64,000 nt of DNA from positions 4,402,001 to 4,466,000 of the forward strand of contig CM050666.1 in the NCBI GenBank assembly GCA_027574665.1, given 5' to 3'. A program made the translations under genes and the position numbers. Source of the DNA: Rhynochetos jubatus. Lineage: Eukaryota; Chordata; Aves; Eurypygiformes; Rhynochetidae. Below the pieces are notes generated by a model. It worked only from the letters and a program-made list of their open reading frames with translations. It searched no databases and had not been told where the DNA came from. Position 1 is the stretch's first letter. Each line of letters starts with the position of its first letter. Shown piece by piece: positions 1-13,100 of this stretch.

Positions 1-1029
1 TTGTTTCCTCTTAATACTTGATCAATTAAACTTTTGTTCATGAGCTTCTGTCTCATTTTATGTCTGCAGTCAGTGAGGAATTGCAACACCTTCCACCCTT
101 CTCAGTGCCAGCTGAGCTTGTGGGGAGGATTTCCCTGCTTATCTTAAATTTGCCCATGCTTCATTCTATCTTCTCACCTTTCCTGGGCTGCTTACTGCCT
201 TGCTCTTGTTTGCCCAGCAAGAAGAAGCAGCGGGACTGTATGCCTGGTCCCCACCAGCACCCAGTCACTGCTACGGGGTGGACCACAGTAATGGGGTCAC
301 AGATATTCCCCTGAGGGAGAGCAAGCACGTTTCCTCCGCATGCACCATCATTACGCTTAGCATCACAGACCCCTCACGCTGAGGAGGTGTTATTTCCAGA
401 TGCTCCGGAGGGTGCCCATGTCAGAGCTGAGGGAAAGGTGGGCAATGGCCAAGATTAGCATCCTCAGTCATATCTACTGTGGTCTGGTGCCATCTGCATC
501 TCTACCACCAGCTATGTGATCCAGCTGTAACAGCGATTTGATGATACATGGGAGAAGCACAAGGAACCCTCAAAGGTGTGGGTGTTGCTCTGCACTAGCT
601 GCATGATTCCTGCCCTCAGAACTGAAAGTCCTTTCTGCCCCTTTCAGCACGAGCATTTCTTTTTGTTCTTCTTAAACTTTCTCTGGGGTTTTTTGGCCAT
701 TGCCCAGCATCAGGGTGCACGTCCCTCCTATCCCACCTCCATGTGTGTGCAGAGCTCCTGCTGCGGTACCTGCCCTCCTGGCACTCCCAGCTACAAACGT
801 CAGGCTCACTTTCTGCCCCATGCTCTCTTTGGGACTCATAATTTATTTTTACTGGATTTTGGATAAAACCACAATTGAAGAATCTGGATTTTGAATAATC
901 CTCCAGCCACCTTTTCCTGAATTTAATCCTCACAAATAATTTTGTGCTCTTTCTCTGTCCTTTCTTTCTGCTTTTCTCTGTCCTCTTTTCCCCCTGTTTT
1001 AATCCTCTCTTGCCTTTCATGAGTTCCCT

Positions 1030-1165
1030 TAACTGGGTAGCATCTGCCAATTTTATTAATGGGCTGTGTAATCCGTTTACAGGGTCATTAATGAAAATAT
1101 TAAATAAGGCCAGACCTAACAAAAGATCCTTGGAGTACTCTGCAAGATACCTCCCACAAGTGTAA
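1030..1165 (-). mobile_element. degraded CR1-clade LINE reverse-transcriptase fragment
   Basis: Read on the minus strand, this stretch encodes, in two frames separated by one frameshift, GVLQGS followed by LFNIFIND and a KLADATQL-like block. In CR1/L3 LINEs the matching palm-domain segment runs GVPQGS, LFNIFIND and FADDTKL. The second catalytic-type aspartate is changed (ADA for ADD) and the frame is broken, so this is a fossil. CR1 is the dominant LINE of birds and other sauropsids. Ends are approximate because flanking similarity fades. Confidence 0.65.
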
Positions 1166-3054
1166 TACTTGGCTTACTGCCTTTCTGGCAGGTTTAAATC
1201 CACAAAGCAATGTTCATATTATTATTATTATTGTTATTATTATTGGCACTAGGTGATAACTAGAAATCCAAGCCAAACCCTGGGTTTTGTGGTGATAGGC
1301 ATGGTGCACATATGCTCTGATTATTTATTAGAAAACAGCAGAGTCATAGAGCGATGGGGGTCCTGGTTTTGTCCAAGAGCTACATGAGGAAGAGACCGTT
1401 ACTGGTCCCGGGGTGGTTACAGTATGAAAAGAGTGACCTAAATGAGGGATGGGAAGGGTGACAGCGAGATGAAGGGCACTGCCAAAGGCTTTGTCCTCTC
1501 ACAGTAGCCATGCAATAGTCCACACTGCCTCTTAGTCAGACAGCACTTGTCTCCATCTGCTTGATTTTACCTTCCCCATTAAAGTGTGCGAGCACTGAAT
1601 GCCCCATGACCAACTTCCACTGCCCAAAATTGCCATTCTTGGGGGGTAAAATTGTAAAATTCACTATCTTAGGGGGGAAAAAAAAAGAAAATACATAAAC
1701 CAGTGTGTGTCTTCTTGGCCGCTACTGCTGCTCAGGAGACAAGCTGAGTGTCTGGTATAAAACATAAGCAGAGGGGGTTCAGCTGACCCACCAGCACTTT
1801 GCATCAGTGCTTATTTCTGCTGACCTGTTACCCGAATGAATACTCAGATTGACTTTAAGGTTTCTGAGCAGATCTCCAGTTGCTATTCGAATGGAGGGGA
1901 CGAAGAGGTGAGCACAGCGTACAGTAGATGGTAGCACAAAGCCATAGGTAATCTGGAGACAGAGCAGAGGGAGAATATAGCGAAACACTACATGAAAAAG
2001 ATTTTGGTGGGTGATTTTCTGCAAGAAAAGTGTGAATTTCCAGAGCTACTTGCAGCACTCCCAGTCAAAACTCCCAGGTTTTTAAAAACTGAAGCTAATT
2101 GAGATAAATGCCTGTATATGTAAAGTGGGCATGAGATGTGTAAAGGGCTAGTTGTGTGCACACCCCCCCAGATGTCTACTGTGGATTAATTTCATACCAG
2201 CACACATATCAAGCCTCCCGGATGCTGCACGTTTAAGGCCTTCAGTTGCATTTCGGGAGACCTACCCTTGTGCGTGTGCCTGTGTATAAGATATTTTTAT
2301 ATAGTCTCCTTTCCAGGTGCATTTTCCACAATGTGTATGTGTATACCAGAACCCTTACGTGACTGTATGGGGAAAACAAAGTCTTTTTGTTACTTTGCAG
2401 CTCCGTCTGAGCAGCTTTCGGGACTCCCAACCTTGCAGTGCTCCTTGTAGACCCTTAAGTCCAGGCAAAAAACAAACAGAAAGGGTTAGGGGTTGGAGGG
2501 GGGGAGAGGGAGACATTTCTATTGAAAAGAGGGAAATTTTTGACCATGTTAGTTTTATTGGCCTGGAGGAACCCTATAGATTAACAACCAGCAAACCCCC
2601 CCCCACCCCCAGTGCACACTTCACTGCCACCCACCCCCACTCCAACCCGGAGACCTTAAACAATCCGGTAGAAGGTGTGACTTCAAACTTGGTGGTAGGG
2701 ATAAAGAGAAAGGAAGCCGGAATGTAAGCACTTGTGTGATGTGATTATTCCCAGGAATGCCTCGACATCTCCCCGCTGTCCCGGCACGGCTGCCAGCGGT
2801 GCCGTGGAGCTCCAAGCTAAGGTGCTGACCGCCGACTGCAGAGACACTCTGATACCTTATCGAGGAGAGGCATTGGGTCCCCTCGTAGTTACAAGCGGAA
2901 ATAGGGTCGGTAGCCAGCTGAGCCTGCTGCCAGGGGCACTGCGGCCTCAGCATCCATGAGACCTCTGTCAAGCCCCTGCCTGCTGCCAAGGTAAAGGGGG
3001 GCTCCCCCGGACCCCCCCTGGCTGCCCCTTCCTGGGGCCCCACCCTTTGGCTCC

Positions 3055-3245
3055 CCTGGTCCGGGCTGCAGGGCCACGCTTGGGGTTGGCACCCATGGGG
3101 TGGACATGAGTGGGGTCAGCTGTGATGGGGGAATGTGTGGGGATACCCGTGTGGGTGGGCAAGGGTGGGGTTGGCCTGACATGCGTGGGGTGGACCCGAC
3201 AGGGCAGACACGTGGTGGCTGGGGGGGTACTGGGGCTCCACCCGT
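3055..3245. repeat. degenerate G-rich minisatellite-like block
   Basis: Variants of GTGGGGT followed by a few bases recur irregularly about ten times (for example TGGGGTTGG, TGGGGTGGAC, GTGGGGTCAG, GTGGGGATAC). The unit is about 15-30 bases and poorly conserved. The + strand is strongly G-rich. Confidence 0.4.
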
Positions 3246-3901
3246 GGATGTAGAGAGTTCGGGGTGTGCTGGCTGAGTGTTTGTTGGTTGCCCCTGGGCT
3301 TGTTCCTCTCTGTGTGTCCATCCCTGGCAGAGGAGGTTGGGGGTAGGTCTGGGGCTGCCTCTCTCCCGGTTGGGTTTTGGGTGTGAATGTGCCTAAAGAT
3401 GCTCTGGTGGAACTTGCCTAGTTGCTTCCCACATGCTTTTTTATTCATTTGTTCACCTGAAGTGATGCCTGGTTCTCCAGCTCTGATCCCATATGTCAAG
3501 GAAGAAAAACAATATACTTATTCTCCCTTGTATTTTCTTCCTTTTTTTCCTTTTTTCTTTATTTAAATGATTTCATTTACAGGGAGGTGGAAGTGGGAGA
3601 GGGCTAATGTATAACAGGTGGTTTGATTTCATGTTACTCTTTGAAAATCAAATCTCACCATTTGGACCCCGTATTCATCCTTGGTTGGTGAAGAAAGTAA
3701 TAATAGGAATTGTTTAGGAATTCATCAAAGAAAAACCCACCCTCTTTCCCCGCCTCCCCTTTTCCTGCACCGTCGGTGGGATCCAATACCCCCTGATTGT
3801 AGATGGCACAAAGTTTTGGGGTCTTTTAAGAATTTTTTTTCTTGCCTCTTTTTGTTTCCTAAGGTGCTGTTTGGCGATGTGCGATAGCAGCTTGTCGGGC
3901 A

Positions 3902-3921
3902 GGGGGGGGGGGGGGGGGGGG
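3902..3921 (+). repeat. poly-G tract, 20 G
   Basis: An uninterrupted run of 20 G is followed by GAGTGAGGGG. It is read directly from the sequence; the exact length is subject to sequencing error. Confidence 0.9.
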
Positions 3922-5313
3922 AGTGAGGGGGTGACTCGAGGGAAGGGGCACGAAGGGAGGGCAGTGGTGCCGCTGCGGCTCTCCTGCCGCCACCCCCGCC
4001 ACGTGTAACTTCCACGGGTGGCGGGGTGAAGGGCAGGCAGAATCGCGGCTCGGGGAAACGGGGGACACACAAGTGTGTTTGGGAAGCTGCTACCGGGCAG
4101 CTCCCGGCCCTTTCGGGGCTCATTCCTACATCTCTGCTGCTGCTCGTGCCCAAGAAGTAGCTCGGCACAAATATGTATATATTTCTTTCCTATTTCCGCC
4201 TCCCTCCCACCTCGAAAATAATGAAAACCATTATTCATGGTGGGGTTTTTATTATTTTTTATTTTTCCCTTTTAGTAAATGTATTGTTTGCTGGGAAAAA
4301 GCGCGTTTCGATGATTTTCCTGTTGCCCGAGAACCTGAAGGTGCCTTCCCGCCCGATCACGAATTCGTAAAACACTAATAGGGGTGTTAGGGCTGAGGTA
4401 GATCGTTACACGGGGGAAAATTATGTCTTTGCATCGGAGTGATTTGGAATAAAAACGGTGATTGGAGAATTAACATCGAGTTGGTTACGTGACGGTAGTG
4501 ACATGGACACGCCGAGGTTTTTGGGGCTGGTTTGAGGATGGGGTTTTAAACCATCCTAAAATGCGAGTAACTTCTGCCTTATGTTCGTCCATGTCAGGAT
4601 AAAATGGATCCAGGATCCTAAATGGTGTCGACTCCTAGAGCCAACAAAATTAACCAAACATCTGGCAATTCAGGAGCCCGATCCTGCAACTTGGTTCACG
4701 GCTTGGTCTGACGCTTTGGGAAGCCCGTGGGTAAATGCGTCTGTGCGCAGAGATTTTTGCAAAATTGTATTTCTCCTGCCTGATCCCGCTGTAGGTGCTT
4801 GTGCACAACCAAATTCCTGGCTGGCATTGCCGCCTGCTCCAAGAAAATCTATTTATTTCTGCAGTCTGGGACAATTTCCTCCATCCTTCTCCTTGCGAGG
4901 CTGCTCCGTCCTGCAGAAACTCCGGCTAAATTGCCCGGACAATCAGAATATTCACCCCCAAGCCGAAGGAATGAACGGGCTCATTCTTCCTCCGACTTTA
5001 AAGGTGGTTTCAAAGCTTTGATTTGAGGGCAGGGTGGTGGGAGGGGGGCTCTCCGTACCCCTTTTGAAGAGGCAGGGAGGAAATCAGAAATGAAACATCT
5101 TCCCTCCAAGATGGAGAAAGTCCTGCGAAAACTCTTCAGACACTCACACCCGCCCGGGAGCTCTCCCCGGCAAAATCACGGCCGTGTTTTCTCCAGCAAG
5201 TGCACTGCGAGAGCTCTCGGGAGCGGGAGATGGGAGCGTTTGAAATTATGCGGGAAGGAAGAGAGAAGTGTTTTTTGTCTGGAAAACAGGGAATTCGCGT
5301 CCTTTTCCAAAGC

Positions 5314-5340
5314 AAAAAAAAAAAAAAAAAAAAAAAAAAA
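5314..5340 (+). repeat. poly-A tract, 27 A
   Basis: A run of 27 A directly follows an AGC. No retrotransposed sequence or target duplication was recognised next to it. Confidence 0.9.
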
Positions 5341-6469
5341 GAGATGCTTTTTGCTCTTGCGTTGAAGCCGCTGCAATTTATCACTCGAGCGGCTCTGATT
5401 TCGTAGCCTTCGCGCTGATGGTTTTTAATCCCGGGACTAACAGTAGCCGGGCTTTGCCCGAGGCCAGGCAGCTCCTTCTCCTCGCAGCCCGGTCCCTCTT
5501 CTGCCAAGAGAATGGGTGCCTCGCTAACATTACCCAAAAACCGCTTTATTCTCCCCCATCCCCCCCCCAAAAAAAAATAAAGATTCAGTGATTCTCTCTA
5601 ACACCGCCCCCCAAAATACCGCATCGATCCCAGCCCAGCACCGTCGTTAAACTTGCATTTGCTGGGAATCACTTCGGGCGCGATTAGGGGGAATTTCTGC
5701 TTCTTACGCATTTTTCGAGGAAATCTTTTTCTCTCCCATTAGACACACAGAGACACCCCTGAATTTCTCCCCCTCCCCGGCTTGGCTGGGGAGAACAGAG
5801 CCGTGGAAAAGCGCAGCCCAAACAATAGGAGCCGTAAACCGAGACTACAGGAAAGTTGTCGGCAGGGACGTAGGAACCACAAACACGTTTTTTTTTTCCC
5901 TTAACCATACAATGTGGAAACTCTTAAAGGGCGCTATCTGTAGACATCTTGCAATCACTGGTCCTCCTTGTCATCTGAAGGAGAAAGGGGAAAATATATT
6001 AAGTGAAGACACACTTTAAAATTACTTCTACATTTTAAACATGCTGGCAAAGGGAACTGCCTGATAAACTCTTGCCCAGATTTCCTTTTTCTGGGGTAAA
6101 TTATTTCAAGTTGTTACACAAATATCTCCCTCCTCTCTCCTTCTCTCCCCCCTCCCGGGCCATCCTCCCAGGGATTTAATTCAAACGAAAACAAACTCCT
6201 GCAGCCCTGCAAACAGCTCGAGCTTGGGGCAAACGGCAGGGCCGGTCCTGCAAATACCTACCTCAGCTGGTTTAGCGGAGGGTGGCGGGGGGGGGAAGGA
6301 ATGATGATTTAAATTGGTTAAAATAGTTAATAACAACACGGCACACTGCCTGGTTTTGCAGCCGGGTGGGAGCGGGGCTGATCCCGGCTGTGCTTGGGCC
6401 GGTTCCCCTGAACCAAAAATCACCCAAAAAAGCAGTCGGGGCAGCAAATTATTTCCTTTCTAACGAATT

Positions 6470-7110
6470 TGCTAGCCCGGACCGCAGTGCCTGGCGGCGG
6501 GGGCTCCGGCCAAGAGCACGCTGCCGCCTGTAACGCCGCCAGCCCGAAACAAGGCGAGCGGCGGAGGCTTGGCCCCGAGCACGCGCTGCGACGTTCCCAC
6601 CGTGCGCTCCCTGGCTTTGGAAACGGGACTGAGGCGGGAGGGAAGAGCCGTGTCAAAAGGAAAAGTTCTGGCCATTTATTCGCTGGCTTTTGGGGTTTTT
6701 TCCCCGTTTATCTGGGGTAATATTGGATTTTTTCCCCCCCCCGCTTGTTAATAAAACTGGGGAAAGGGCCGGGATTTAGTTAAGGGTAAGGGGATGCGCT
6801 GCCCGTCGGGGATATCCCTTCGTGGAGCGCGGAAAATCGGGCAGTGGGGGATGAAGACGGTGCTGCGGCTCTTCATCGGCGGCGGGAGGAAGGAGCCGGC
6901 CCCGATCTGCGGCTCGGAGCTCCGTGGGGGTGGGGTGGGGGGTGCCCCGACGGCAGGACGGGCCGTCCGGCCCGGCCCCAAGCTTGGATCAGGGAGGGAG
7001 GGGTGGAGGCTCGGGTCTGCTCCGAGGCAGGATCGGGCCCTTCCTTGCCAGCGGGGTCTCCTGCCGCCCCCACCGCGCTGCCAGCATCTTCAAACGGCGT
7101 CCGTCGCACA
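6470..7110. promoter_or_regulatory. CpG-rich block in the distal flank
   Basis: The block has many CG dinucleotides and GC-box-like stretches, bounded by AT-rich DNA on both sides. This is the appearance of a CpG island. It could mark a promoter of a non-coding transcript or an enhancer-associated island; no direction can be assigned. Confidence 0.45.
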
Positions 7111-10100
7111 ACCTGAGGGTAACGGGGGGGTGGGGAGAGGGGGGCTTTTTTCTTTTTTCCCCCTAAGTCTCTTTCAAGCTGAATTTATGTTTGTGTGATG
7201 AAATGCCCCTCTGTGTTTAACATTCCCAATGATCATTTGTTTCCTTAGCTCCATTACTCCTTTATGAGAGCGCCTTTCGCCCGGGCATGTTTAATCATAA
7301 CCGCTTACGCAATATTTTCTTTGGGATAGATTCACTCAGCCTTATTACATATCAATTATTTCCTTACAACTTCGTTCCACACCAGCTGCTTTGTTATCTG
7401 GGCCTGCCACCCCTTACCCCCCCGGTGTGTGGTGGGAAGGGAGGGAGACGTTTGTTTTTCCTAGGATAAAATACTGCTAATAATAATGTAGATTGAGTGG
7501 AAGGAGAAGGGGGAACCGGCGGGAGGGGGGTGGGGAGAAGCCCCGCAGCCGGCCGGGCTGGGGATGCAGTGTGGCCGGGGATGCTGCGTGATGCCGGGGG
7601 CTGCGTTTCCCTGCTGCAATCACTTAGAGGGGTAGAGGAAGGGCGTACAGGACAGCTGCGGTCGGGGTCCCCTTCCCCATGCCAAGGGCTCCCTTCCTGC
7701 CCTGAGGTTGCAGGGAGAAGGATATCTCCCCATTTCTCAATGCTCCAGGACGCTGTGTTTTTGCACCCTATTTTGGAGCTGCTCCAGCGTGTCTGCGCCT
7801 CCCAGGCTTCGTGCTGGCGCAGAGGAGAGACTTTCTGCTTTACAGTTCCCCGGGGGACCTTTGCCCACCCTCCGGCCATCTCCTCCGGCTGTCCCGCAGC
7901 CTGGAAAGGACATTTCGAGTCCATTTGAGCTTCCCCCTCCACCCTGGCCTGGGTTAGAAATAATTTCAGTGTAAGTTTTATCGTGATTTTACATCGTAAA
8001 CACGCTGCCAGACTTGGCTTCTCTCTTGCTTCTCTTTCTGATGCCGGGGGACTTTTCACCCACGTACCGGCTGGCGGTGGCAGGAGAGAATAACCCCTGC
8101 AGGCAAGGAGAGAAGGGGATCTCGGGGTCCTGCCAGATCCCCCATTTCTTGGTCTTCCCTCCTCACCCTTTGCTTTTTACCCTTCCTGCCCCAAAACTGG
8201 AGCAGCAGCATTTCATTTCTCGTTTGGAGCGCCCACAGCACAGCCCAGATTTCTTTTCACCTTCTTTTTTGTATTCCCCCTGACGCCAAAGAATCTGAGA
8301 CCCTTCGGTTAAGACATGTCTTTATAGGGGAAATATATATATTCCTTTATGTGGGCTATAAAGCTGCGCTGGGGAAGCGAGAGGGGCTGATGTGTGTTGC
8401 GGAGCCGTCCCTGTTCACATGCGATCGTGATTCGCTGTGACAGGGACCCTAAACTGCACCATCACGACGACACGAGTGAAGTGGGGGTGGACACATAGGT
8501 TTGGAGGGTGTCAGGGTCCTGGGCAGGGCATGTTAGGGAATTGTGCTGGGGGTTAATACTGAATTTCCTGGCTCTGGCGAGCTGGTCTCTCCATCATCTT
8601 TACGCGCGCACACGTATATGTGAACAGATGACTTGGCACCGGTGAAAAACACTTAAAATAATGCCTCTGCCTCTGGCCAGGCCTGTGTAAATATCTCACT
8701 CTCCCACATGCCCGCCTAGCTTTTCCTGGTGCTGCGTTACTTGATCACAAATACATAATTTGCACGAGTGTGTGTATACACAAAGCCGCTTTGATCTCGG
8801 CGCAGAAATGCCCCCCCTCGCCTTTGGAGGGGCTGCAGCCCCGAGAACAAAAGCGGAGAATAAAAATGGTCAAATAACACATTTTCAAATGGGAAGCGTG
8901 TGTCGGCTTCCTCGAGTGGTTCTGGCACTTGGAAAGGGGGGGAGAAGAGACTTTATTGAACATATAAATTTAAACTTAGTTACCGCTAACAGTTGCCTTA
9001 TAAAAGGGGTCCGTATAACCCACATCCATTTTTTTTCCTGGAGTCCCCAGGCGTGTTTCCCAGCGCACCCGATCTCTTGGCAGCGCTGGCCTACGAGGAG
9101 CTGGGCTGGCTGTGGGCTTTTGCAGGGAGAGATGTTTATTTTTCAGTCATTGTTGGCTCCCTCCCCTGGATTATTTTACTGCTGCAGATTTAAGCCCTCT
9201 ACTTATTTCTTGATTCTCTGGCATCGCGTTTTGCGAGCGCTCCCAGCTCTGTGCTTTCTCCCTTCGCTGTGTCTTGGGGTGGTGAAATTACAGGGTATGA
9301 GGGAAATGTGTAAATTATAGGGTTTATTAAAATGTAGGCAAGCGCAGCTCTCTAGGCGAAACAGATGCAGGACGGCTTGAAGTCAGCCGGCCTGACAAAC
9401 TGCAGAGCAAGGAGGCAGGGGAATCATTAGAGGGGCATTTCCCGCAGGGAGAGAGGAAGCAGCCCTGGGGTGGCGGGGGGAAGCTCTGCCAAGAGGCTTG
9501 GAGCTGCTGAAGGCTGGGGTCTCTCCAGGAGCCCCCAAAAGCATGGCAGATTCCCCCAGGGAGCACCAAGGAGGTTGGTCCCAGAAAGCTGGATGAGGCC
9601 TGTGGGAGCTCAGCCCCTATACAGAGCATCCACTCGCTCCTGGAGGGGGTCCCAATGTTCCCTGGAGCCTTCCCCCCCTTCTCTCTCCACCTGGCCTTGA
9701 AAGCAATGATTTATTTAGGCTAAAGCATAATTCTCAGTTTATAGTTTGGCTTCTCCGATATTAACCTCAGCTGCTTTTATGTTAATCTTCGGGATGATGA
9801 AGGGACTTTCTGCGGCAGGAGAAAGCTCTCGGAAGGACCTCGGGGTCTGGGCACAGAGACTCCCTTTTACCTCTTTCCCTCGCTGCAGGGAGGAACAAAC
9901 TGGCAAGAAACAGGGCTGCGATGGAAACACGAAGAGAGAGGATAAAAGCCCTGGACGAGGTGGCCTTGTTGCTATCCCAGCTCCCTGGCAGTGCACCCCA
10001 CAGCACGAGCTCAGAGCCCCACCAGCCCCCGGGAGCTGGAGCTGGGCAAAGCCCGAGGGTAAAGCAGGCTGAGATGCCACCAGGAGGGTGAAGGCACATG

Positions 10101-13100
10101 GCAGGAGACCCTCCAGCTTTCCCAGGATCAGGTGGAAAGTGGGTGCCTTCTCCTCGACAGGGCTGAGATACGCCGTGCATCCAGCACACTGCTGTGCTCT
10201 CAGGGGCTGTTGTCATACTGCAAGAGGGCAGACGAATATCCAGCGTCCCCTTCTCTTATCTCAGGACCCCGGGGCTGGCCCATGCTCATAATGTAACCCT
10301 TTTGACCATTCTTCTTGCCACTGCTTCTCCACCTACCCACAGTTTAATGGGGAAGGTTGTCTTGAAGACAACTTTTCAGCCCTGAGTGACCTCACACACC
10401 TCCTCCTTCCACTCCTGGAGCCGTGATGTCCCCGTAGAAATATTTGCTTTCACAGAGAGACATTAGGAAAGCAGGCTATGCTATTTTAGCTGCCTAGATT
10501 GTACAGTTCAGCATATGGTAGCAAGGCTTAAGACAAGGTAGCAAGCCAGGCAACTCTGCTCAGGCTACTAGGATGTCCTCTGTGGATCCTGAATGGTCAG
10601 ACGTAAATAGTTTGAGCATCGCTAGCTGCTTACAGCCCCGCTGAGAGTTTTATCAGCCCTGCTGTAGTTCAAGAAGCAGGGCACAGCCTCTGAGCTGCAG
10701 AAAATTCTACAAAATCGCACGTGGAAAGATCTTGCAACTCTCTTAGTCCCACAATATCGACTGCTACCATAAAAGATCCTATAACGGGAATTCTGGGGAT
10801 GTACTCTTCTATCCATCAAGCTAACGTGACCGAGTCTTTTTGCAGCGCTCTTGTTTCAACGCCGTGTGAAGCTGATGAAGTCTTTATTTATTCACGTATT
10901 TTCTGTTTGTTTTGGAGGGTGACAGAGCTTGGCAGAGCAGCAAAAAGCAGACAGAGAGGTTAACAAAGGAAAGCGCTATTTACTAATCCCTTCGCACACT
11001 CCATTTGAGGCAACTAAAACAGTAATAAAAAGAGTAATTAAGAAGGGCATTGAAGTATCTATTCAACTCTTGTCTCCAAGAGCCTGGTTTCAGCATCTTG
11101 ACCAGCCTGCTATGTTTACCACAATGTGGCCGTCATCCCCTCCTGCTCTTTGGTCTGTGAATCAGTGAGAAAGGCTGCCCACCTCTGCCTCAGCCTTTCT
11201 GTTTTACAGCATTGGTTCTCAGTCTGGGCTCTGCTTTTATGGCCCAAAACCTCACCTGCCATTCTTCCTCCCTTTGGTTTTTTTTTTTTTTTTTTCTTTC
11301 TAGCTACTAGGTTAAATTAAGAGGAACGCATGGAATAGGAAATGGTCCTCCTGCAGCTCTGGGAGAAGCCCTCTGTGAGTGGAAAAGGAGACAGGTCTCG
11401 GTAGTAGAGACTGGAAGACCAGCTGGATTTTAAATAATAAGGATGTGGAAGAGCTCTGACTGAATAGTGGGAAAGGGAAAAGAGGGCACGTCAGCAGGGA
11501 ACGGGAGGAAAGACGAGCTCGATTCCTTCTCTGGGGAAGTCCTTGCTCTATACAGATGCAGGAATTGGTGAGAGCTTCATTTTCTCATTTGGGGAAGTTT
11601 TCTAGCTAAAATGCCTTTGAAAAGACAAGCAGGTTTGCAAATAGAGAACTGTCAAAACCAGCTCCTCAGCTTAGAGTTCTCTCTTTTACTGTAATATGAA
11701 TGGGAGTTGAAAGAGGCTGGTTGCTGAATGGAAATGTGCCTAATGCGATGTGGAGAGAGCTTATGCACTCAACAGTTGTATTCTCAGTGCAAATAGGGGG
11801 CTTTTGTGCTCTTTGATATTTCAGCAAAAGCTTAAGAGGAAATGAAGCAAACCCGTCTGTGTTTCCAGAGGGAATTCTGCAGCCTGTGTGCTAGAAATAT
11901 CTCCCTCTTTTCCATTGGACCTCGTGGCTATTTTTGTGTTACCTTAGATCACGATCCTGGGTTCTTCGATTGTTACTTCTGGGGTGCTGATATTATTCCT
12001 AATAGTATTTGCTTTCTACTTTTGACTGGTGGCTTGTTTGTTTGTTTGTTCAAATTATTTTTTTGAGTCAACAAGGTTGCCTCTTCTCTTTTGCTGCTGG
12101 CTCACCCTCGGGGAAGGAGACCTTTGTATAAATGTCTATACTTTGCCTCCGTGCTTATCTCAACCATACGTAATTCTTTCAGTGCTCAACTGACTTCTGA
12201 GACACACACAACGTGGCGAGTGCAGTGCTCATTCCTCTGTGTAGAGGACCAGGGGAGTGGGTTCATGTGTTTGGAAACATCAGGACGGCCGGCCAGGCAG
12301 TAGCTATCAAGTGTGAGGGTGATTAACGGAATGGAGGCCTGTAGGCTGGAGTTGCAGAAGTACCAGGCTGTGAAGATGGAAGAAGGCAGGTGTCAAGTGT
12401 TGGCTCTCAGCTGCACACGGAGCTCGTGTTATTCCATGATCTAATGCCCAGGCCAGTCACCCCCAAGTACTGAGCTTAAATGTTCCCCATCGCATGAACT
12501 AAACAAAGCAAAGGTGCCAGCTGAAGAGTCTCCGCTTAAAATTGTCCTGTTAGAGCTTTGGCTGCGCGCGTAGGACGTGTAGGCAGTATTCCTGACTGAT
12601 GTAACCGTCAAGAAAAGAGTGCAAAGGGCTAGTTGTGTGCAGGAGGCAGTGATAAAACAGGCATTATTCAGTGCGAGGAAGATCCTGCCTTGCTACCCAG
12701 CAGTTCGGAGCTGCTGCTGCTGAAGTCAAGTGGCTTGGAAAGTTGCCTGTGCTCTCTGCTTCCCTGGGCTGCTCTTTCCGATATAGATGCATCCATCAAA
12801 TTCTGACTCTATTTCCACTCCTGCGCCAGCTTTGCCCATCCACGTCACGTTCCAGAAGAAGAAAAAGGTCACGTACTCCTGGTTTCTCTCTTGTGCCATC
12901 TGCCTTTGAAGTTACTGCATTTTCATCACCAAGCCCATCCCTGCTGCAAAGGTTTGTGGGTTCAAAGCATCTCAGCAGCAGATCTGTTGTCACAACAAAT
13001 TTTTGTTTCCATGGGACAGAGGCAGTTGTCCATGCCTGGGTAGCTCTTGCCAACCTCCCTCTCTCGCCTGGTTGAGATGGGCTTGGAGGGATGTGAAGTT

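Larger units (their letters stand above)
1..6470. other. distal 5' flank, no gene recognised
   Basis: Apart from the LINE fragment, this stretch holds an ATT repeat (1218-1244), a perfect T-box-type AGGTGTGA at 2673-2680, a GTGGGG-rich degenerate block (about 3055-3245), a G20 run (3902-3921) and an A27 run (5314-5340). No open frame shows family similarity. In tetrapods the 5' side of TBX5 faces TBX3 across a large regulatory desert, which fits. Confidence 0.6.

Noticed and set aside
5314-5340. Poly-A tract as the tail of a processed pseudogene or SINE
   Set aside because: No gene-like or SINE-like body and no target-site duplication were found beside it.
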